A DNA stretch of 64,000 nt, from contig NZ_BCYY01000013.1 in assembly GCF_001598435.1 (NCBI RefSeq), forward strand, positions 62,001-126,000, given 5' to 3'. Within the stretch, counting starts at the first letter, position 1. Every line of letters starts with the position of its first letter. This stretch comes from Sphingomonas pituitosa NBRC 102491 (GTDB lineage Bacteria; Pseudomonadota; Alphaproteobacteria; Sphingomonadales; Sphingomonadaceae). Shown piece after piece: positions 7,876 through 17,581 of the stretch. The notes under the pieces are model-generated. The model had not been told where the DNA came from and did no database searches. It was given only the letters and a program-made list of their open reading frames with translations. The translations under genes and the position numbers were made by a program.

Positions 7876-9093
7876 CTAGCCGCGCGCCGGTGCGGTGGCT
7901 GCTTCCAGCCGCTTGAGGAACTGCGGGAGCGCGCAGCGATGCTCGAGGCCCTCGTCGCACCCTTTCAGGCGCAGCGGGGTCCATGCTGCGCGGTCGCGGG
8001 CGGCACGCATGTCGGCGGCGCTCTGGCTGCGGTACCAGAGGCGGACCGCTGCTCTTCCGTTCGGCGCCTTGACCAGCGCGATCGCGATGCCGCCGCCCGG
8101 GGAAGGATCATTGGTCGCAAAGCCCGGTGCCTTGACCGGCACGCCCAGCACCGCCGCCAGCGCGGCGACGTTGGTGTCGTGGCCGATCAGCACGTCGATC
8201 TTGGGTCCGCTGGAGGCGGTCAGCTCCTGGGTGATGCGGTCGACCGTCGGCGCCATCTGGAAGGCGGCCATGTACGGCGGCCGGCTGAACACGTCGAACA
8301 GCGCGCCATGGACCGCCCCAAGCGCCTCCAGCCGCGCCGGCGTCGCCCGCCCCCAGCCGACCTGCGCCATCGGCAGCCCTTCGAGATATTGGAGCATCAG
8401 CACCTGGGCGGTGCCCGAAGCCGCGCGGATCGGACCCTTGAGGTCGATGCCATGGCCGTCCGCGCTCGGCTGGACCGCGGAGGGCTCGACCGGGCTGCAC
8501 CGGGGGGCGGGGCAGGCGAGCACCTGTTCCAGCAGCTGCAGCCCGGCGGCGTGGTGCCGGGTAAGCGCCTCGGCGCCGCCGGTGAAGCGGTTGATCGAGT
8601 CCACCGCGCGGTGCGCGTCGAACGCCGCAGGGTGCGCGCCGAGCGGCTCGAAGATCGGGTCGTTCGTGCCCTCGGGCTTGTGACCGACGGCGAGCGTGCA
8701 GCCCGGCGCCAGGCCTGCGGCATAGGCCTCACCGCTGGCGATCGTGCGTGGCGAGCTGTTGGTCCACAGTCGGAGCGCGGCGGGGTCGGGGCAACCTTGC
8801 GCAGGGAGCAGCCTGGCAGCGGCGAACCAGCGGCGATCGGCCCTGGCGAGCGCGCGCAGCGCGGCGGCGCCGTGCGGCGTCACCTGCTCGGCCGGCGCAT
8901 CCCAGCGCGGCCAGGGCTTGCCGGTGCGGGTGGCGGGCGGCACCTCGCCGTTGAGCGGTGCGCGCACGCCGTGGCGCATCAGCAGGATCAGCCGTTCGAC
9001 CCGCGGCGTCTTTGGCGGAGCCGCCTGCGCGGCAGCGGGCGACAGGACGAGCGCGGCAAGCGCGCCGATGCGTGCGACGGGAGAAATCGACAT
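7876..9093 (-). CDS. Secreted histidine acid phosphatase, AppA/phytase-like
   Basis: A 405-residue protein with a Sec signal peptide (cut near AQAAPPK, residues 22-28). The catalytic RHGVRAP is at 40-46 (nucleophile His41) and the proton-donor GHDTN motif near residue 304. This pair is diagnostic of branch-2 histidine phosphatases such as AppA phytase and glucose-1-phosphatase. Several Cys pairs fit periplasmic disulfides. Family members release phosphate from phytate or sugar phosphates in the periplasm. It is divergent from a TonB-dependent receptor with a strong palindrome between them, which suggests uptake and cleavage of a phosphorylated substrate. Phytase versus general phosphatase cannot be settled here. 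Confidence 0.85.
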   Translation of the reverse strand: MSISPVARIGALAALVLSPAAAQAAPPKTPRVERLILLMRHGVRAPLNGEVPPATRTGKPWPRWDAPAEQVTPHGAAALRALARADRRWFAAARLLPAQGCPDPAALRLWTNSSPRTIASGEAYAAGLAPGCTLAVGHKPEGTNDPIFEPLGAHPAAFDAHRAVDSINRFTGGAEALTRHHAAGLQLLEQVLACPAPRCSPVEPSAVQPSADGHGIDLKGPIRAASGTAQVLMLQYLEGLPMAQVGWGRATPARLEALGAVHGALFDVFSRPPYMAAFQMAPTVDRITQELTASSGPKIDVLIGHDTNVAALAAVLGVPVKAPGFATNDPSPGGGIAIALVKAPNGRAAVRLWYRSQSAADMRAARDRAAWTPLRLKGCDEGLEHRCALPQFLKRLEAATAPARG

Positions 9094-9138
9094 CGGCGGA
9101 AGCTAGCCCGGCTACGTGAAAGCTGTGTGACGAAAAAG

Positions 9139-9162
9139 AATACCAATTTCATAATTGGTATT
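9139..9162. promoter_or_regulatory. Perfect palindrome in the divergent phosphatase/TonB-receptor region
   Basis: Two perfect 10-bp arms, AATACCAATT and AATTGGTATT, are separated by TCAT. The site is markedly AT-rich against GC-rich surroundings and lies 46 bases upstream of the phosphatase start and 163 bases upstream of the receptor start. Its size and symmetry suit a dimeric repressor operator (for example LacI or GntR type). A smaller palindrome, TGCTGC-GGT-GCAGCA, lies at 9186-9200. No regulator gene is adjacent, so the cognate protein is unknown. Confidence 0.6.
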
Positions 9163-9324
9163 ATTCCCGTGATTTCCGTCTCTTGTGCTGCGGTGCAGCA
9201 AATCTGTCATTCCAACATAGTGGAAATGCCATGGACCGGACGCCGAATAGCCGTTGGCGGCGGCTAGCGGCGGCGGCGACCAGCAGGAACAGGCTGGCAC
9301 CAATATCCAGCGAAGGACATACCA

Positions 9325-12102
9325 ATGGGACACTGGAACAAGCGCATCGCGCTGCTCCTGGGCGGGGGCACGGTCGCACTTCTCGCACAGGGCAATGCGC
9401 TCGCCGCGGCATCGCGCGAAGACCCCGTCACGGCTTCGACGCCGGACAATGACGATCAGGCGCGCGAAGGCGAGACGATCGTCGTCACCGGCCAGCGCGC
9501 CGCGATTCGGACCGTGCAGGAGGAACAGGTGAAGAGCGCCTCGCTCGTCACCATCGTATCGGGCGAGGAACTGCGCGCGCAGCCGCAGCAGAACCTGGCC
9601 GATCTGCTCACGCGCCTGCCGGGCGTCAATTCCTCGGTCGACCAGTCGCGCAACGCCGCCTCGACCGGCGAGGCCCAGTATCTGTCGATCCGCGGCCTCG
9701 ACACCGCGTACAACGCCTATGAACTCGATGGCGTCCGCCTGGCGCAGACCGATGCGCGCACCCGCGCCATCTCGATGAACCTGCTGTCGCCCTTCGCACT
9801 CTCCGAGGTCCGCGTCGACAAGGCGCCGACCGCGGCGCAGGACGGCGACGCCATCGCCGGCGTGATCGACCTGCGCACCGCCTCGCCGTTCGATTTCGGC
9901 GCGCACCATTTCCAGATCCGCGCGCAGGGCCAGATCGCCGGTCGCGCCGCTGCCCGCGACCAGGATCCCTGGGGCGGCACGATCGCGCTCGAAACCGCCC
10001 AGCGCTTCGGCAATTTCGGCATCTATGCGTCGGGCTATTACGGCAAGAAGAACATCTTCAGCGAGTCGGTGGCGATCCACAAGGATTACACCAAGCTCAA
10101 CGGCAATGTGCCCGGCGCGGTGCGCGACAACCTTGCCAATGCGGTGCCGGTCGGCGTCGAGTGGAACATCTTCCAGAACAAGATCGAGCGCTTCGGCGGC
10201 ACGGTGAACCTGGAGTGGAAGGGCGACAGCACCGACCTGTACGCCCGCACCACCTATGGCGAATATCGCCTGAAGAACTGGATGGACCAGACCGCCGCGC
10301 GCAGCGTGGGCCTGACCGCCGGGCAGACCAACCCCAATGCCGGCAACAAGCTCGGCTCGAACTATGACAGCGCCGGCTATCTGGCGATGTACGGGCTGGG
10401 GGGCACCAATTACTTCCGGACCGAGCACAGCAACCAGCGGCTGTTCACCACCAAGATCGGCGGCGAGAGCCGGCTGGGGGACCTGACGCTCGACTATAAC
10501 GGGGCCTATTCGCGCGGTGCGACCAGCTATCCGCTGCGCATCCAGGCCAAGTGGGGCAGCCCGACCTATATCGGCGCGAATGCCACCGGTCCGGCGACGT
10601 ACAAGCTGATCACCGGCCTGGCGGATCGCACCAACCCGCAGGTGGTGCTGACCGACGACGCCCGCAATACGATCACCAATCTCGACAATTTCGCCCAGGC
10701 CTACACCACGGCGCAGTTCGAGGATTCGTGGGAATCGAAGCTCGAAGGCCGGCTCGACGGCACCTGGCGCTTCGGCGATCGCGGCCTCTCCTCGATCCAG
10801 GCGGGCGGCAAGTACGAGGCGTCCAAGCGCTATTCGAACAGCCTCGGCGATGACGGCGCGCTGGAATATGACTTCACCGCCACCGATCCCAACCAGACCA
10901 AGCTGACCGCGGTGCCGGGCAAGCGGCTGAACGGCTTCATGAACGATGTGCAGGTGCCGTTCTACATCCCGGATCATGCCTGGATCGAGGCGCAGAACGC
11001 CAAGCTGTCGCTCTCCAAGCTCGCCGGCATCGATCCGGTGAAGCTGCAGGAGAACCGGCTCGACGGCAAGGAGCACCGCGCCAGCGGCTATCTGCTCGCC
11101 AATCTCAGCTTCGGCGGCCTGACGATCACCCCGGGCCTGCGCTTCGAGCACAACTGGTTCCAGGGGCGCTACTGGCAGGACAATGGCAAGACCTCGGGCT
11201 TCACCACCAGCGCCCGCAGCTACGACCAGTGGCTCCCCAGCCTGATCGCCTCCTACCGGCCGGGCGAGAACACCGTGTACCGCTTCTCGGTGCGCAAGAG
11301 CTATTCGCGCCCTGCGTTCGACCTGCTGCTCGGGCCGACCAGCGTCTCGCGCGACGACAGCGGCAAGATCACCTCGATCTTCGTGCCGAACCCCAATCTC
11401 GATGCGGTCGAGGCATGGAACGTCGACACCTCGATCGAGCACAAGGGCGCAGGCACCGACCTGTTCTCGGCGGCGCTGTTCTACAAGCGGCTGAACCATG
11501 TGATGTTCTCGACCGGGTCGACCAACTCGACCGGCGACCTCAACGTGTGGACCGGGCCCAACAAGCAACTCTCGCCCGACGGCGTCGAGATCGAAACGCT
11601 CGACACCAGCGGCAAGGGCAGCGTGTACGGCGTCGAACTGTTCGCGCGGTACAGCCTGAAGGGGCTGCCGGCTGTCCTCGACGGCCTCGGCTTCCAGGGC
11701 AACGTCACGCTGCAGCGGGCGGATGCGACGGTGTATGTCTCGAACGGCTATCGTCGCCAGCGGATGCCGCAGGCGCCGCAGGTGATGTTCAACACCGAGC
11801 TGTTCTGGGTGCATGGCGCCTTCAACGCCGCGCTGAACTACAACTACACCGGCAACAAGCTGTACGACCTGCGCTCGTCGCAGCCGGACACCTATGTCCA
11901 GCCGGTCTCCACGATGAACGCGATCCTCAGCTACACGGTGAACCAGCATCTCACGGCAGGGGTGTCGGTGCAGAACCTGCTCGATGCGCATAGCTATTGG
12001 GCGACGGCGGGGGTCGGCAAGGCGCTGCTCTCGGTGGATCGCAAGGGCGGCTATGTCGAGGTGGGTCGCACCTACATGCTCAACCTGTCCTACGCGTTCT
12101 GA
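9325..12102 (+). CDS. TonB-dependent outer-membrane receptor
   Basis: A 925-residue protein with a signal peptide ending near NALAAAS, then the TonB-box-like ETIVVTGQR at about 50-58. The plug domain includes LADLLTRLPGVNSS, SIRGLDTAYNAYELDGV and the ending AGVIDLRT near 188. A large beta-barrel follows, ending in the C-terminal aromatic LSYAF typical of BamA substrates. The layout fits the carbohydrate/oligomer-type receptors of sphingomonads rather than the shorter siderophore type. AAGGA lies 7 bases before the ATG. Ligand unknown; divergence from an AppA-like phosphatase suggests a phosphorylated organic compound. It is energised by TonB-ExbB-ExbD encoded elsewhere. Confidence 0.92.
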   Translation: MGHWNKRIALLLGGGTVALLAQGNALAAASREDPVTASTPDNDDQAREGETIVVTGQRAAIRTVQEEQVKSASLVTIVSGEELRAQPQQNLADLLTRLPGVNSSVDQSRNAASTGEAQYLSIRGLDTAYNAYELDGVRLAQTDARTRAISMNLLSPFALSEVRVDKAPTAAQDGDAIAGVIDLRTASPFDFGAHHFQIRAQGQIAGRAAARDQDPWGGTIALETAQRFGNFGIYASGYYGKKNIFSESVAIHKDYTKLNGNVPGAVRDNLANAVPVGVEWNIFQNKIERFGGTVNLEWKGDSTDLYARTTYGEYRLKNWMDQTAARSVGLTAGQTNPNAGNKLGSNYDSAGYLAMYGLGGTNYFRTEHSNQRLFTTKIGGESRLGDLTLDYNGAYSRGATSYPLRIQAKWGSPTYIGANATGPATYKLITGLADRTNPQVVLTDDARNTITNLDNFAQAYTTAQFEDSWESKLEGRLDGTWRFGDRGLSSIQAGGKYEASKRYSNSLGDDGALEYDFTATDPNQTKLTAVPGKRLNGFMNDVQVPFYIPDHAWIEAQNAKLSLSKLAGIDPVKLQENRLDGKEHRASGYLLANLSFGGLTITPGLRFEHNWFQGRYWQDNGKTSGFTTSARSYDQWLPSLIASYRPGENTVYRFSVRKSYSRPAFDLLLGPTSVSRDDSGKITSIFVPNPNLDAVEAWNVDTSIEHKGAGTDLFSAALFYKRLNHVMFSTGSTNSTGDLNVWTGPNKQLSPDGVEIETLDTSGKGSVYGVELFARYSLKGLPAVLDGLGFQGNVTLQRADATVYVSNGYRRQRMPQAPQVMFNTELFWVHGAFNAALNYNYTGNKLYDLRSSQPDTYVQPVSTMNAILSYTVNQHLTAGVSVQNLLDAHSYWATAGVGKALLSVDRKGGYVEVGRTYMLNLSYAF

Positions 12103-12109
12103 ACAAAGA

Positions 12110-12143
12110 GGCCGGTCCGCCAAGGGAGGAAAGCGGACCGGCC
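12110..12143 (+). terminator. Strong hairpin just after the TonB receptor
   Basis: An 11-bp perfect stem (GGCCGGTCCGC / GCGGACCGGCC) with a 12-base purine-rich loop starts 8 bases past the receptor stop. No U-tract follows, so it may terminate poorly on its own or protect the mRNA 3' end. Confidence 0.55.
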
Positions 12144-12176
12144 CGTCAAGCGCAAGCAGTTCTCTCGTACTCGGAA

Positions 12177-12227
12177 AACAAGTCGGCGCCCCGCAGGGGG
12201 ATCGGTTTGCAGGTGCGCCGACTTGTT
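12177..12227. repeat. 13-bp perfect inverted repeat in the TonB-receptor/cysQ gap
   Basis: AACAAGTCGGCGC (12177-12189) and GCGCCGACTTGTT (12215-12227) are exact reverse complements around a 25-base loop. It lies between convergent genes downstream of the hairpin at 12110-12143, and could be a bidirectional terminator-like structure or a palindromic repeat. The rest of the gap to 12398 shows no gene that I can support. Confidence 0.55.
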
Positions 12228-12398
12228 CCAAATGGCTGGGCCCTGCGTCAGTTCAGGGCCGGCCGATACGCTGTTACCGGCGAAAGGAGCGGGGGGAAGC
12301 GCTGCCGTTCGCGTGCCCTTCAGATAGCCGTACCGCAGCGCGGCGAATATTCGGGGTGAGTCCCATCCGGGTTTGTCCGTAACGCTTTCTCAACGATG

Positions 12399-13118
12399 CT
12401 AACGATTGCAGTCGGCTACCGCCGCCAGCACCGGTGCCGCCCATTCGCGACGGCAGATCAGCAGATCGGGCACGCTGGTGCTCGCCTGGTTGTACACGAT
12501 CGGCGTCCCGTTGATGCGCGACGCGTGCAGCCCCGCTGCCAGCGCGACCGCCACCGGCGCGCAATTGTCCCATTGATGCTGGCCGCCCGAATGTAGGTAG
12601 ATCTCCGCCTCGCCGCGCACCACGGCCATCGCCTTGGCGCCTGCCGAGCCCATGCCGACATGCACCGCACCGATCGAACTGCCGACCTCGGCGCAAAGCT
12701 GGCTGGCGCGGGTGCGGCTGACCAGCATGCGCGGGGGCTGTTGCGCAGGCGCGAGGGCAGGCGGCGTGTCGCTGGCGAGCGTCAGGCCGAGCCGGGGCAG
12801 CGCGACCGCGCCCACCGCAGGTTCGCCGTCAATCGCGAGCGCGACGTGCACCGCCCAATCCTCGCGGCGCTCGGCAAATTCGCGGGTGCCGTCGAGCGGG
12901 TCGATGATCCACACCCGGCTGCGGCCGAGGCGGACGGGATCGTCCGCCGATTCTTCGGACAGGATCGCATCGTCCGGCCGCGCAGCGCGCAGCCGATCGA
13001 GGATCAGCGTGTTGGCCTCCGCATCCCCGCGGGCGCCGCCTGCGCATTCGCCCTGGATGCGCAGCAGCAGCGCCCCCGCTTCCTCGGCAATGGCATGCGC
13101 GAGCTGGGCGTCGTTCAC
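12399..13118 (-). CDS. cysQ: 3'(2'),5'-bisphosphate nucleotidase CysQ
   Basis: CysQ hydrolyses 3'-phosphoadenosine 5'-phosphate, the by-product of PAPS use. The protein has the inositol-monophosphatase fold signatures: ILSEES for the first metal site, [12 protein letters not shown] for the second metal site, and a C-terminal [16 protein letters not shown] chose the GTG at 13118 (239 residues) because it overlaps the cysNC stop as GTGA; a GTG at 13133 would add five residues and is less likely. Third gene of a cysD-cysNC-cysQ operon, which makes CysQ far more likely than inositol phosphatase. Confidence 0.9.
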   Translation of the reverse strand: MNDAQLAHAIAEEAGALLLRIQGECAGGARGDAEANTLILDRLRAARPDDAILSEESADDPVRLGRSRVWIIDPLDGTREFAERREDWAVHVALAIDGEPAVGAVALPRLGLTLASDTPPALAPAQQPPRMLVSRTRASQLCAEVGSSIGAVHVGMGSAGAKAMAVVRGEAEIYLHSGGQHQWDNCAPVAVALAAGLHASRINGTPIVYNQASTSVPDLLICRREWAAPVLAAVADCNR

Positions 13119-15028
13119 AGCGTGGGGCTCCACACGCCCATGATCGCCTCGACGATCTGCTCGGCCGCTTCCTCGGGCGTGGTGCGGGTGGTGTCGATGT
13201 GGATCTCGGGTGCGCGCGGCGGCTCATAGGGGCTGGAGATGCCGGTGAAATTGGCGATCTCCCCGGCGCGCGCCTTCTTGTAGAGGCCCTTCACGTCGCG
13301 GCGCTCGGCTTCCTCGATCGGCGTGTCCACGAAAATCTCGAAGAACTCGCCGTCCGGCAGCAGCGAGCGCACCATCGCCCGCTCCGCCCGGAAGGGCGAG
13401 ATGAAGGCGGTCAGCACGATCAGTCCGGCATCGGTCATCAGCTTGGCAACTTCGCCGATCCGGCGGATATTTTCCACCCGGTCCTGGTCGCTGAAGCCGA
13501 GGTCGCGGTTGAGCCCGTGGCGGATATTGTCGCCGTCGAGCAGGAAGCTGTGCTTGCCGAGCGCGTGCAGCTTCTTTTCCACGAGGTTTGCGATCGTCGA
13601 CTTGCCCGAGCCGGACAGGCCGGTGAACCACAGCAGGCGCGGTTGCTGGCCCTTTTGCTGGGCATGCGCCTCGCGGGTGATCTCCACCGCCTGCCAATGG
13701 ACATTCTGTGCGCGGCGCAGCGCGAAATCGAGCATGCCCGCGCCGACCGTGGCGTTGGTCAGCTTGTCGATCAGGATGAAGCCGCCGAGGTCATGGCTCT
13801 CGGCATAGGGCTCGAACACGATTCCCCGATCGGTGACGATCTCGGCGACGCCGATGTCGTTGAGCGCCAGCGTCTTGGCGGGTGCCCGGGCCATGGTGTT
13901 GACGTCGATCGCATATTCCGGCGCGCGAATGACGGCACTGACCGTCTGGGTGCCGAGCTTGAGCCAATAGGCACGGCCGGGCAGCAGCTCCGCCGGATCC
14001 ATCCAGACGAGCGTCGCCTTGAACTGGTCGGCGGCCTGGGGGGGCGCATCGGCGGTGGCGATCACGTCGCCGCGCGAGCAATCGATTTCGTCCGCCAGGG
14101 TGAGGGTGACGGATTCGCCCGCCACGGCCACGTCCTTGTCGCCGTTCATCGTCACGATACGCGCGACCGTGCTGGTGCGGCCGGAGGGCAGGATGCGCAC
14201 CGGATCGCCCGGGCGCACCGTGCCGCTGGCGATCAGCCCGGCGAAACCGCGAAAGTCGAGATTGGGCCGGTTCACCCACTGCACGGGCATGCGGAAGGGC
14301 TTGATGCGATCGATCTCTGCATCGACCTCCACCGTCTCGAGATGATCGAGCAGCACCGGGCCGGTGAACCACGGCATGGCGTCGCTGCGGGTGGTGACGT
14401 TGTCCCCCCGGAAGCCGGAGATCGGGATCGCGGTGAAGTCCTGGATGCCGATCGACTGGGCGAACTCGGCATAGGCATCGACGATCCGGTCGAAGACGCC
14501 CTGATCATAGTCGATCAGGTCCATCTTGTTCACCGCCACCACGAGGTGCCGGATGCCCAGCAGGTGGGCGAGGAAGCTGTGCCGTTTGGTCTGGGCGAGT
14601 ACGCCCTTGCGCGCGTCGATCAGGATCACCGCGAGATCGGCGGTCGAGGCGCCGGTGACCATGTTGCGGGTATACTGCTCGTGGCCCGGCGTATCGGCGA
14701 CGATGAACTTGCGCTTTTCGGTCGCGAAGAAGCGATAGGCGACGTCGATCGTGATGCCCTGTTCGCGCTCGGCGGCGAGGCCGTCGACCAGCAGCGCGAA
14801 GTCGATCGCCTGGCCCTGCGTGCCGACGCGCCTCGAGTCATTTTCCAGCGCGGAGAGCTGGTCCTCGAAGATCTGCTTCGAATCATAGAGCAGCCGGCCG
14901 ATCAGCGTCGACTTGCCGTCATCGACCGAGCCGCAGGTGAGGAAACGCAGCAGCGACTTGCGCTGGTGCAGTTCGAGATAGGCGGAGATGTCGGAGGCGA
15001 TCAGCGCGTCGGGGCGATAGGCGGTCAT
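13115..15028 (-). CDS. cysNC: Bifunctional sulfate adenylyltransferase large subunit / APS kinase
   Basis: A 637-residue fusion. The N-terminal GTPase part (about 1-440) has GSVDDGKST at 33-41, [12 protein letters not shown] and NKMDLIDYD, and drives ATP sulfurylation together with CysD. The C-terminal part is APS kinase, with its own P-loop GLSGSGKST near 470 and the conserved GLNRDLGFS and SPFRAER motifs. Together they convert sulfate to PAPS. The fused form is common in alphaproteobacteria. Its ATG overlaps the cysD stop by one base, and its stop overlaps the cysQ start. Confidence 0.96.
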   Translation of the reverse strand: MTAYRPDALIASDISAYLELHQRKSLLRFLTCGSVDDGKSTLIGRLLYDSKQIFEDQLSALENDSRRVGTQGQAIDFALLVDGLAAEREQGITIDVAYRFFATEKRKFIVADTPGHEQYTRNMVTGASTADLAVILIDARKGVLAQTKRHSFLAHLLGIRHLVVAVNKMDLIDYDQGVFDRIVDAYAEFAQSIGIQDFTAIPISGFRGDNVTTRSDAMPWFTGPVLLDHLETVEVDAEIDRIKPFRMPVQWVNRPNLDFRGFAGLIASGTVRPGDPVRILPSGRTSTVARIVTMNGDKDVAVAGESVTLTLADEIDCSRGDVIATADAPPQAADQFKATLVWMDPAELLPGRAYWLKLGTQTVSAVIRAPEYAIDVNTMARAPAKTLALNDIGVAEIVTDRGIVFEPYAESHDLGGFILIDKLTNATVGAGMLDFALRRAQNVHWQAVEITREAHAQQKGQQPRLLWFTGLSGSGKSTIANLVEKKLHALGKHSFLLDGDNIRHGLNRDLGFSDQDRVENIRRIGEVAKLMTDAGLIVLTAFISPFRAERAMVRSLLPDGEFFEIFVDTPIEEAERRDVKGLYKKARAGEIANFTGISSPYEPPRAPEIHIDTTRTTPEEAAEQIVEAIMGVWSPTL

Positions 15029-15957
15029 CAGAAATACCCCTCCTGCTTCTTCTTCTCCATGCTGGCGGCCTGGTCGTGGTCGATCGCGCGGCCCTGGCGT
15101 TCGCTGGTGGTGGTGAGCAGCATTTCCTGGATCACGCTCTCCAGCGTGTCGGCCGTGCTCTCCACCGCGCCGGTGAGCGGGTAGCAGCCGAGCGTGCGGA
15201 AGCGGATGGAGCGTTCGACCGGCACTTCGCCGGGGTGCAGGCGGAAGCGATCGTCATCGACCATCAGCAGCATGCCGTCGCGTTCCACCGTGGGGCGGGG
15301 GGCGGCGAAATAGAGGGGGACGATCTCGATCTTCTCGGCGAGGATATACTGCCAGATGTCGAGCTCGGTCCAATTGGAGAGCGGGAACACGCGGATGCTC
15401 TCGCCCTTGGCCTTGCGCGCATTGTACAGCCGCCACAGCTCGGGCCGCTGGTTCTTGGGGTCCCACCGGTGCGATGCGGTGCGGAAGCTGAAGATGCGTT
15501 CCTTGGCGCGGCTCTTTTCCTCGTCGCGCCGGGCGCCGCCGAACGCCGCGTCGAAGCCATATTTGTCGAGCGCCTGCTTCAGCCCCTCGGTCTTCCACAG
15601 GTCGGTATGGAGCCCGCCATGATCGAACGGATTGATGCCGCGCGCGATCGCTTCGGGATTCCGGTGGACCAGCAGCTCCATGCCGGCTGCGGCCGCCGAG
15701 CGCTCGCGCAGTTCGTACATCGCCTTGAACTTCCACGTCGTGTCGACATGGAGCAGCGGGAAGGGGGGCGGTGCCGGGAAGAAGGCCTTGCGCGCGAGGT
15801 GCAGCATCACCGCGCTGTCCTTGCCGATCGAATAGAGCATCACCGGCCGCTCGGCCTCGGCGACGACTTCGCGCAGGATGTGGATGCTCTCTGCCTCGAG
15901 CCGCTGAAGATGGGTCAGCGGCGAGGGGGATGCGGTGGCGGAATCCATGGCGCTCAT
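15028..15957 (-). CDS. cysD: Sulfate adenylyltransferase small subunit
   Basis: CysD is the catalytic ATP-pyrophosphatase-type subunit that forms adenylylsulfate. The sequence has the PP-loop [17 protein letters not shown], the [17 protein letters not shown] segment and the DIWQYI motif, and ends with the canonical KKKQEGYF. Several in-frame starts exist (15948, 15957, 15966 and a GTG at 15996); none has a clear Shine-Dalgarno. I use 15957, which leaves a short tail before the conserved [16 protein letters not shown]. First gene of the cysD-cysNC-cysQ operon; no riboswitch-like leader seen upstream. Confidence 0.93.
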   Translation of the reverse strand: MSAMDSATASPSPLTHLQRLEAESIHILREVVAEAERPVMLYSIGKDSAVMLHLARKAFFPAPPPFPLLHVDTTWKFKAMYELRERSAAAAGMELLVHRNPEAIARGINPFDHGGLHTDLWKTEGLKQALDKYGFDAAFGGARRDEEKSRAKERIFSFRTASHRWDPKNQRPELWRLYNARKAKGESIRVFPLSNWTELDIWQYILAEKIEIVPLYFAAPRPTVERDGMLLMVDDDRFRLHPGEVPVERSIRFRTLGCYPLTGAVESTADTLESVIQEMLLTTTSERQGRAIDHDQAASMEKKKQEGYF

Positions 15958-16064
15958 TTGCAGCATGGAGGGGCATGTAAAAAGCCCCGGGCACACACGC
16001 GATCTAGTTATTGTTTAGCGCGGCATACCCGCCCCCGCTGCAGATGGCGGGGGCGGGCAGCGGA

Positions 16065-17381
16065 TCAGTCGTGGCTCGGCTTGCCGACGCCGGTATACTG
16101 CAGGCCGGCGCGCTCCAGCTCCGAGGGCGGATAGATGTTGCGCAGGTCGACCAGCACCGGGCTGTTCAGGCTGTTCTTGATGCGGGTGAGGTCGAGCGCG
16201 CGGAACGCGTCCCACTCGGTCACGATCACCAGCGCGTCCGAACCCTCGGCCGCCGCATAGGGATTCGCGACGAACTCGACGTCCGTCAGCATCTTGGCCG
16301 CCTGCTCGACGCCTTCCGGATCATAGGCCTTCACCGTCGCGCCGGCATCCTGCAGCGCGGCGATGATCGACAGGCTCGGCGCGTCGCGCATGTCGTCGGT
16401 GTTCGGCTTGAAGGTCAGGCCGAGGATGCCGACGGTCTTGCCGCGCACGTCGCCGCCCATCGCCTTGATGACCTTGCGACCCATCGCGCGCTTGCGGGCG
16501 TCGTTCACCTGCACCGTCGCCTCGACGATGCGCAGCGGCGTCTCGTTGTCGGCTGCGGTCTTCATCAGCGCCAGCGTGTCCTTGGGGAAGCACGAGCCGC
16601 CATAGCCAGGACCTGCGTGGAGGAACTTGCCGCCGATGCGGTTGTCCATGCCGATGCCGCGCGACACTTCCTGCACGTCCGCGCCCACCTGCTCGCACAG
16701 GTCCGCGATCTCGTTGATGAAGGTGATCTTCACCGCGAGGAAGGCGTTGGCGGCGTACTTGATCAGCTCGCTGGTGCGACGGCCGGTGAACAGCACCGGG
16801 GCCGACTGGTTGAGCGACAGCGGGCGGTAGATCTCGCGCATCACCTGACGGGCGAACTCGTCATCGGTGCCGACGACGACGCGGTCCGGGCGCTTGAAGT
16901 CCTCGATCGCAGCGCCTTCGCGCAGGAATTCGGGGTTGGATACGACCTTGGCGCCGCTGTCGGGCGCGACCTCGGCGATGATCCGCTCGACCTCGTCGCC
17001 GGTGCCCACCGGCACGGTCGACTTGGTGACGATCACGCTCGGCTTGGTCAGGTTCTCGGCGATCTCGCGCGCGGCGGCGAAGACATAGGAGAGATCGGCA
17101 TGGCCGTCGCCGCGGCGGCTCGGCGTGCCGACGGCGATGAACACCGCATCGGCATCCTTTACGCCTTCGGCGAGATCGGTGGTGAAGGAGAGGCGGCCGG
17201 CCTTCACGTTGCTGGCAACCAGATCCGCAAGGCCCGGCTCGTAGATGGGCATCACATTCTGATGCAGCAGCTCGATCTTCCGCGCGTCCTTGTCGACGCA
17301 GATGACTTCATGGCCGAAGTCCGAGAAGCAGGCTCCAGATACCAGGCCCACATAGCCCGTGCCGATCATCGCAATGCGCAC
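16065..17381 (-). CDS. ugd: UDP-glucose 6-dehydrogenase
   Basis: A 438-residue NAD-dependent enzyme oxidising UDP-glucose to UDP-glucuronate. The N-terminal Rossmann motif is MIGTGYVGL. The central dimerisation domain has ENAFLAVKITFINEI-like helices, and the catalytic Cys lies in GYGGSCFPKD near residue 260. The C-terminal domain begins VGILGLTFKPNTDDMRDAPS. Full length. On the same strand upstream lie a small Phe-rich ORF and a terminator, so ugd probably has its own promoter in 17382-17500. Confidence 0.93.
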   Translation of the reverse strand: MRIAMIGTGYVGLVSGACFSDFGHEVICVDKDARKIELLHQNVMPIYEPGLADLVASNVKAGRLSFTTDLAEGVKDADAVFIAVGTPSRRGDGHADLSYVFAAAREIAENLTKPSVIVTKSTVPVGTGDEVERIIAEVAPDSGAKVVSNPEFLREGAAIEDFKRPDRVVVGTDDEFARQVMREIYRPLSLNQSAPVLFTGRRTSELIKYAANAFLAVKITFINEIADLCEQVGADVQEVSRGIGMDNRIGGKFLHAGPGYGGSCFPKDTLALMKTAADNETPLRIVEATVQVNDARKRAMGRKVIKAMGGDVRGKTVGILGLTFKPNTDDMRDAPSLSIIAALQDAGATVKAYDPEGVEQAAKMLTDVEFVANPYAAAEGSDALVIVTEWDAFRALDLTRIKNSLNSPVLVDLRNIYPPSELERAGLQYTGVGKPSHD

Positions 17382-17500
17382 GATTTTCCCCTGTGCCGAA
17401 GATGCTGTTGCCAGCGGTCAACCAAGGCTCTTAACCGAACTTGCCGCGACCGCAACCCACCGCAGTGCAGCATTTGCGCCAGCACGTTGGCCTCAAAAGA

Positions 17501-17528
17501 AAAAAGGCCTGCGGGGGCAGGCCTTTTT
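17501..17528 (-). terminator. Intrinsic terminator (bidirectional) between the small ORF and ugd
   Basis: A perfect 12-bp stem (AAAAAGGCCTGC / GCAGGCCTTTTT) with a 4-base G loop carries A and T runs on both flanks, the classic intrinsic terminator shape. On the minus strand it follows the 20-codon ORF at 17582-17644 and precedes ugd. A weaker stem, GCCGGCG/CGCCGGC, lies at 17544-17566 between the two. Confidence 0.8.
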
Positions 17529-17581
17529 CTTGATCAGATGCCAGCCGGCGACGTGTTGCCGCCGGCCGGCCCGTTGTGGGT

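Noticed and set aside
9112..12231. A 1039-codon open frame on the strand opposite the TonB receptor
   Set aside because: GC-rich codon bias opens antisense frames. Its translation is His/Arg/Ala/Gly-rich low complexity without motifs, while the sense strand encodes a clear receptor.
13199..15184. A 661-codon open frame antisense to cysNC
   Set aside because: Shadow of the bifunctional sulfate-activation gene; no domain recognisable.
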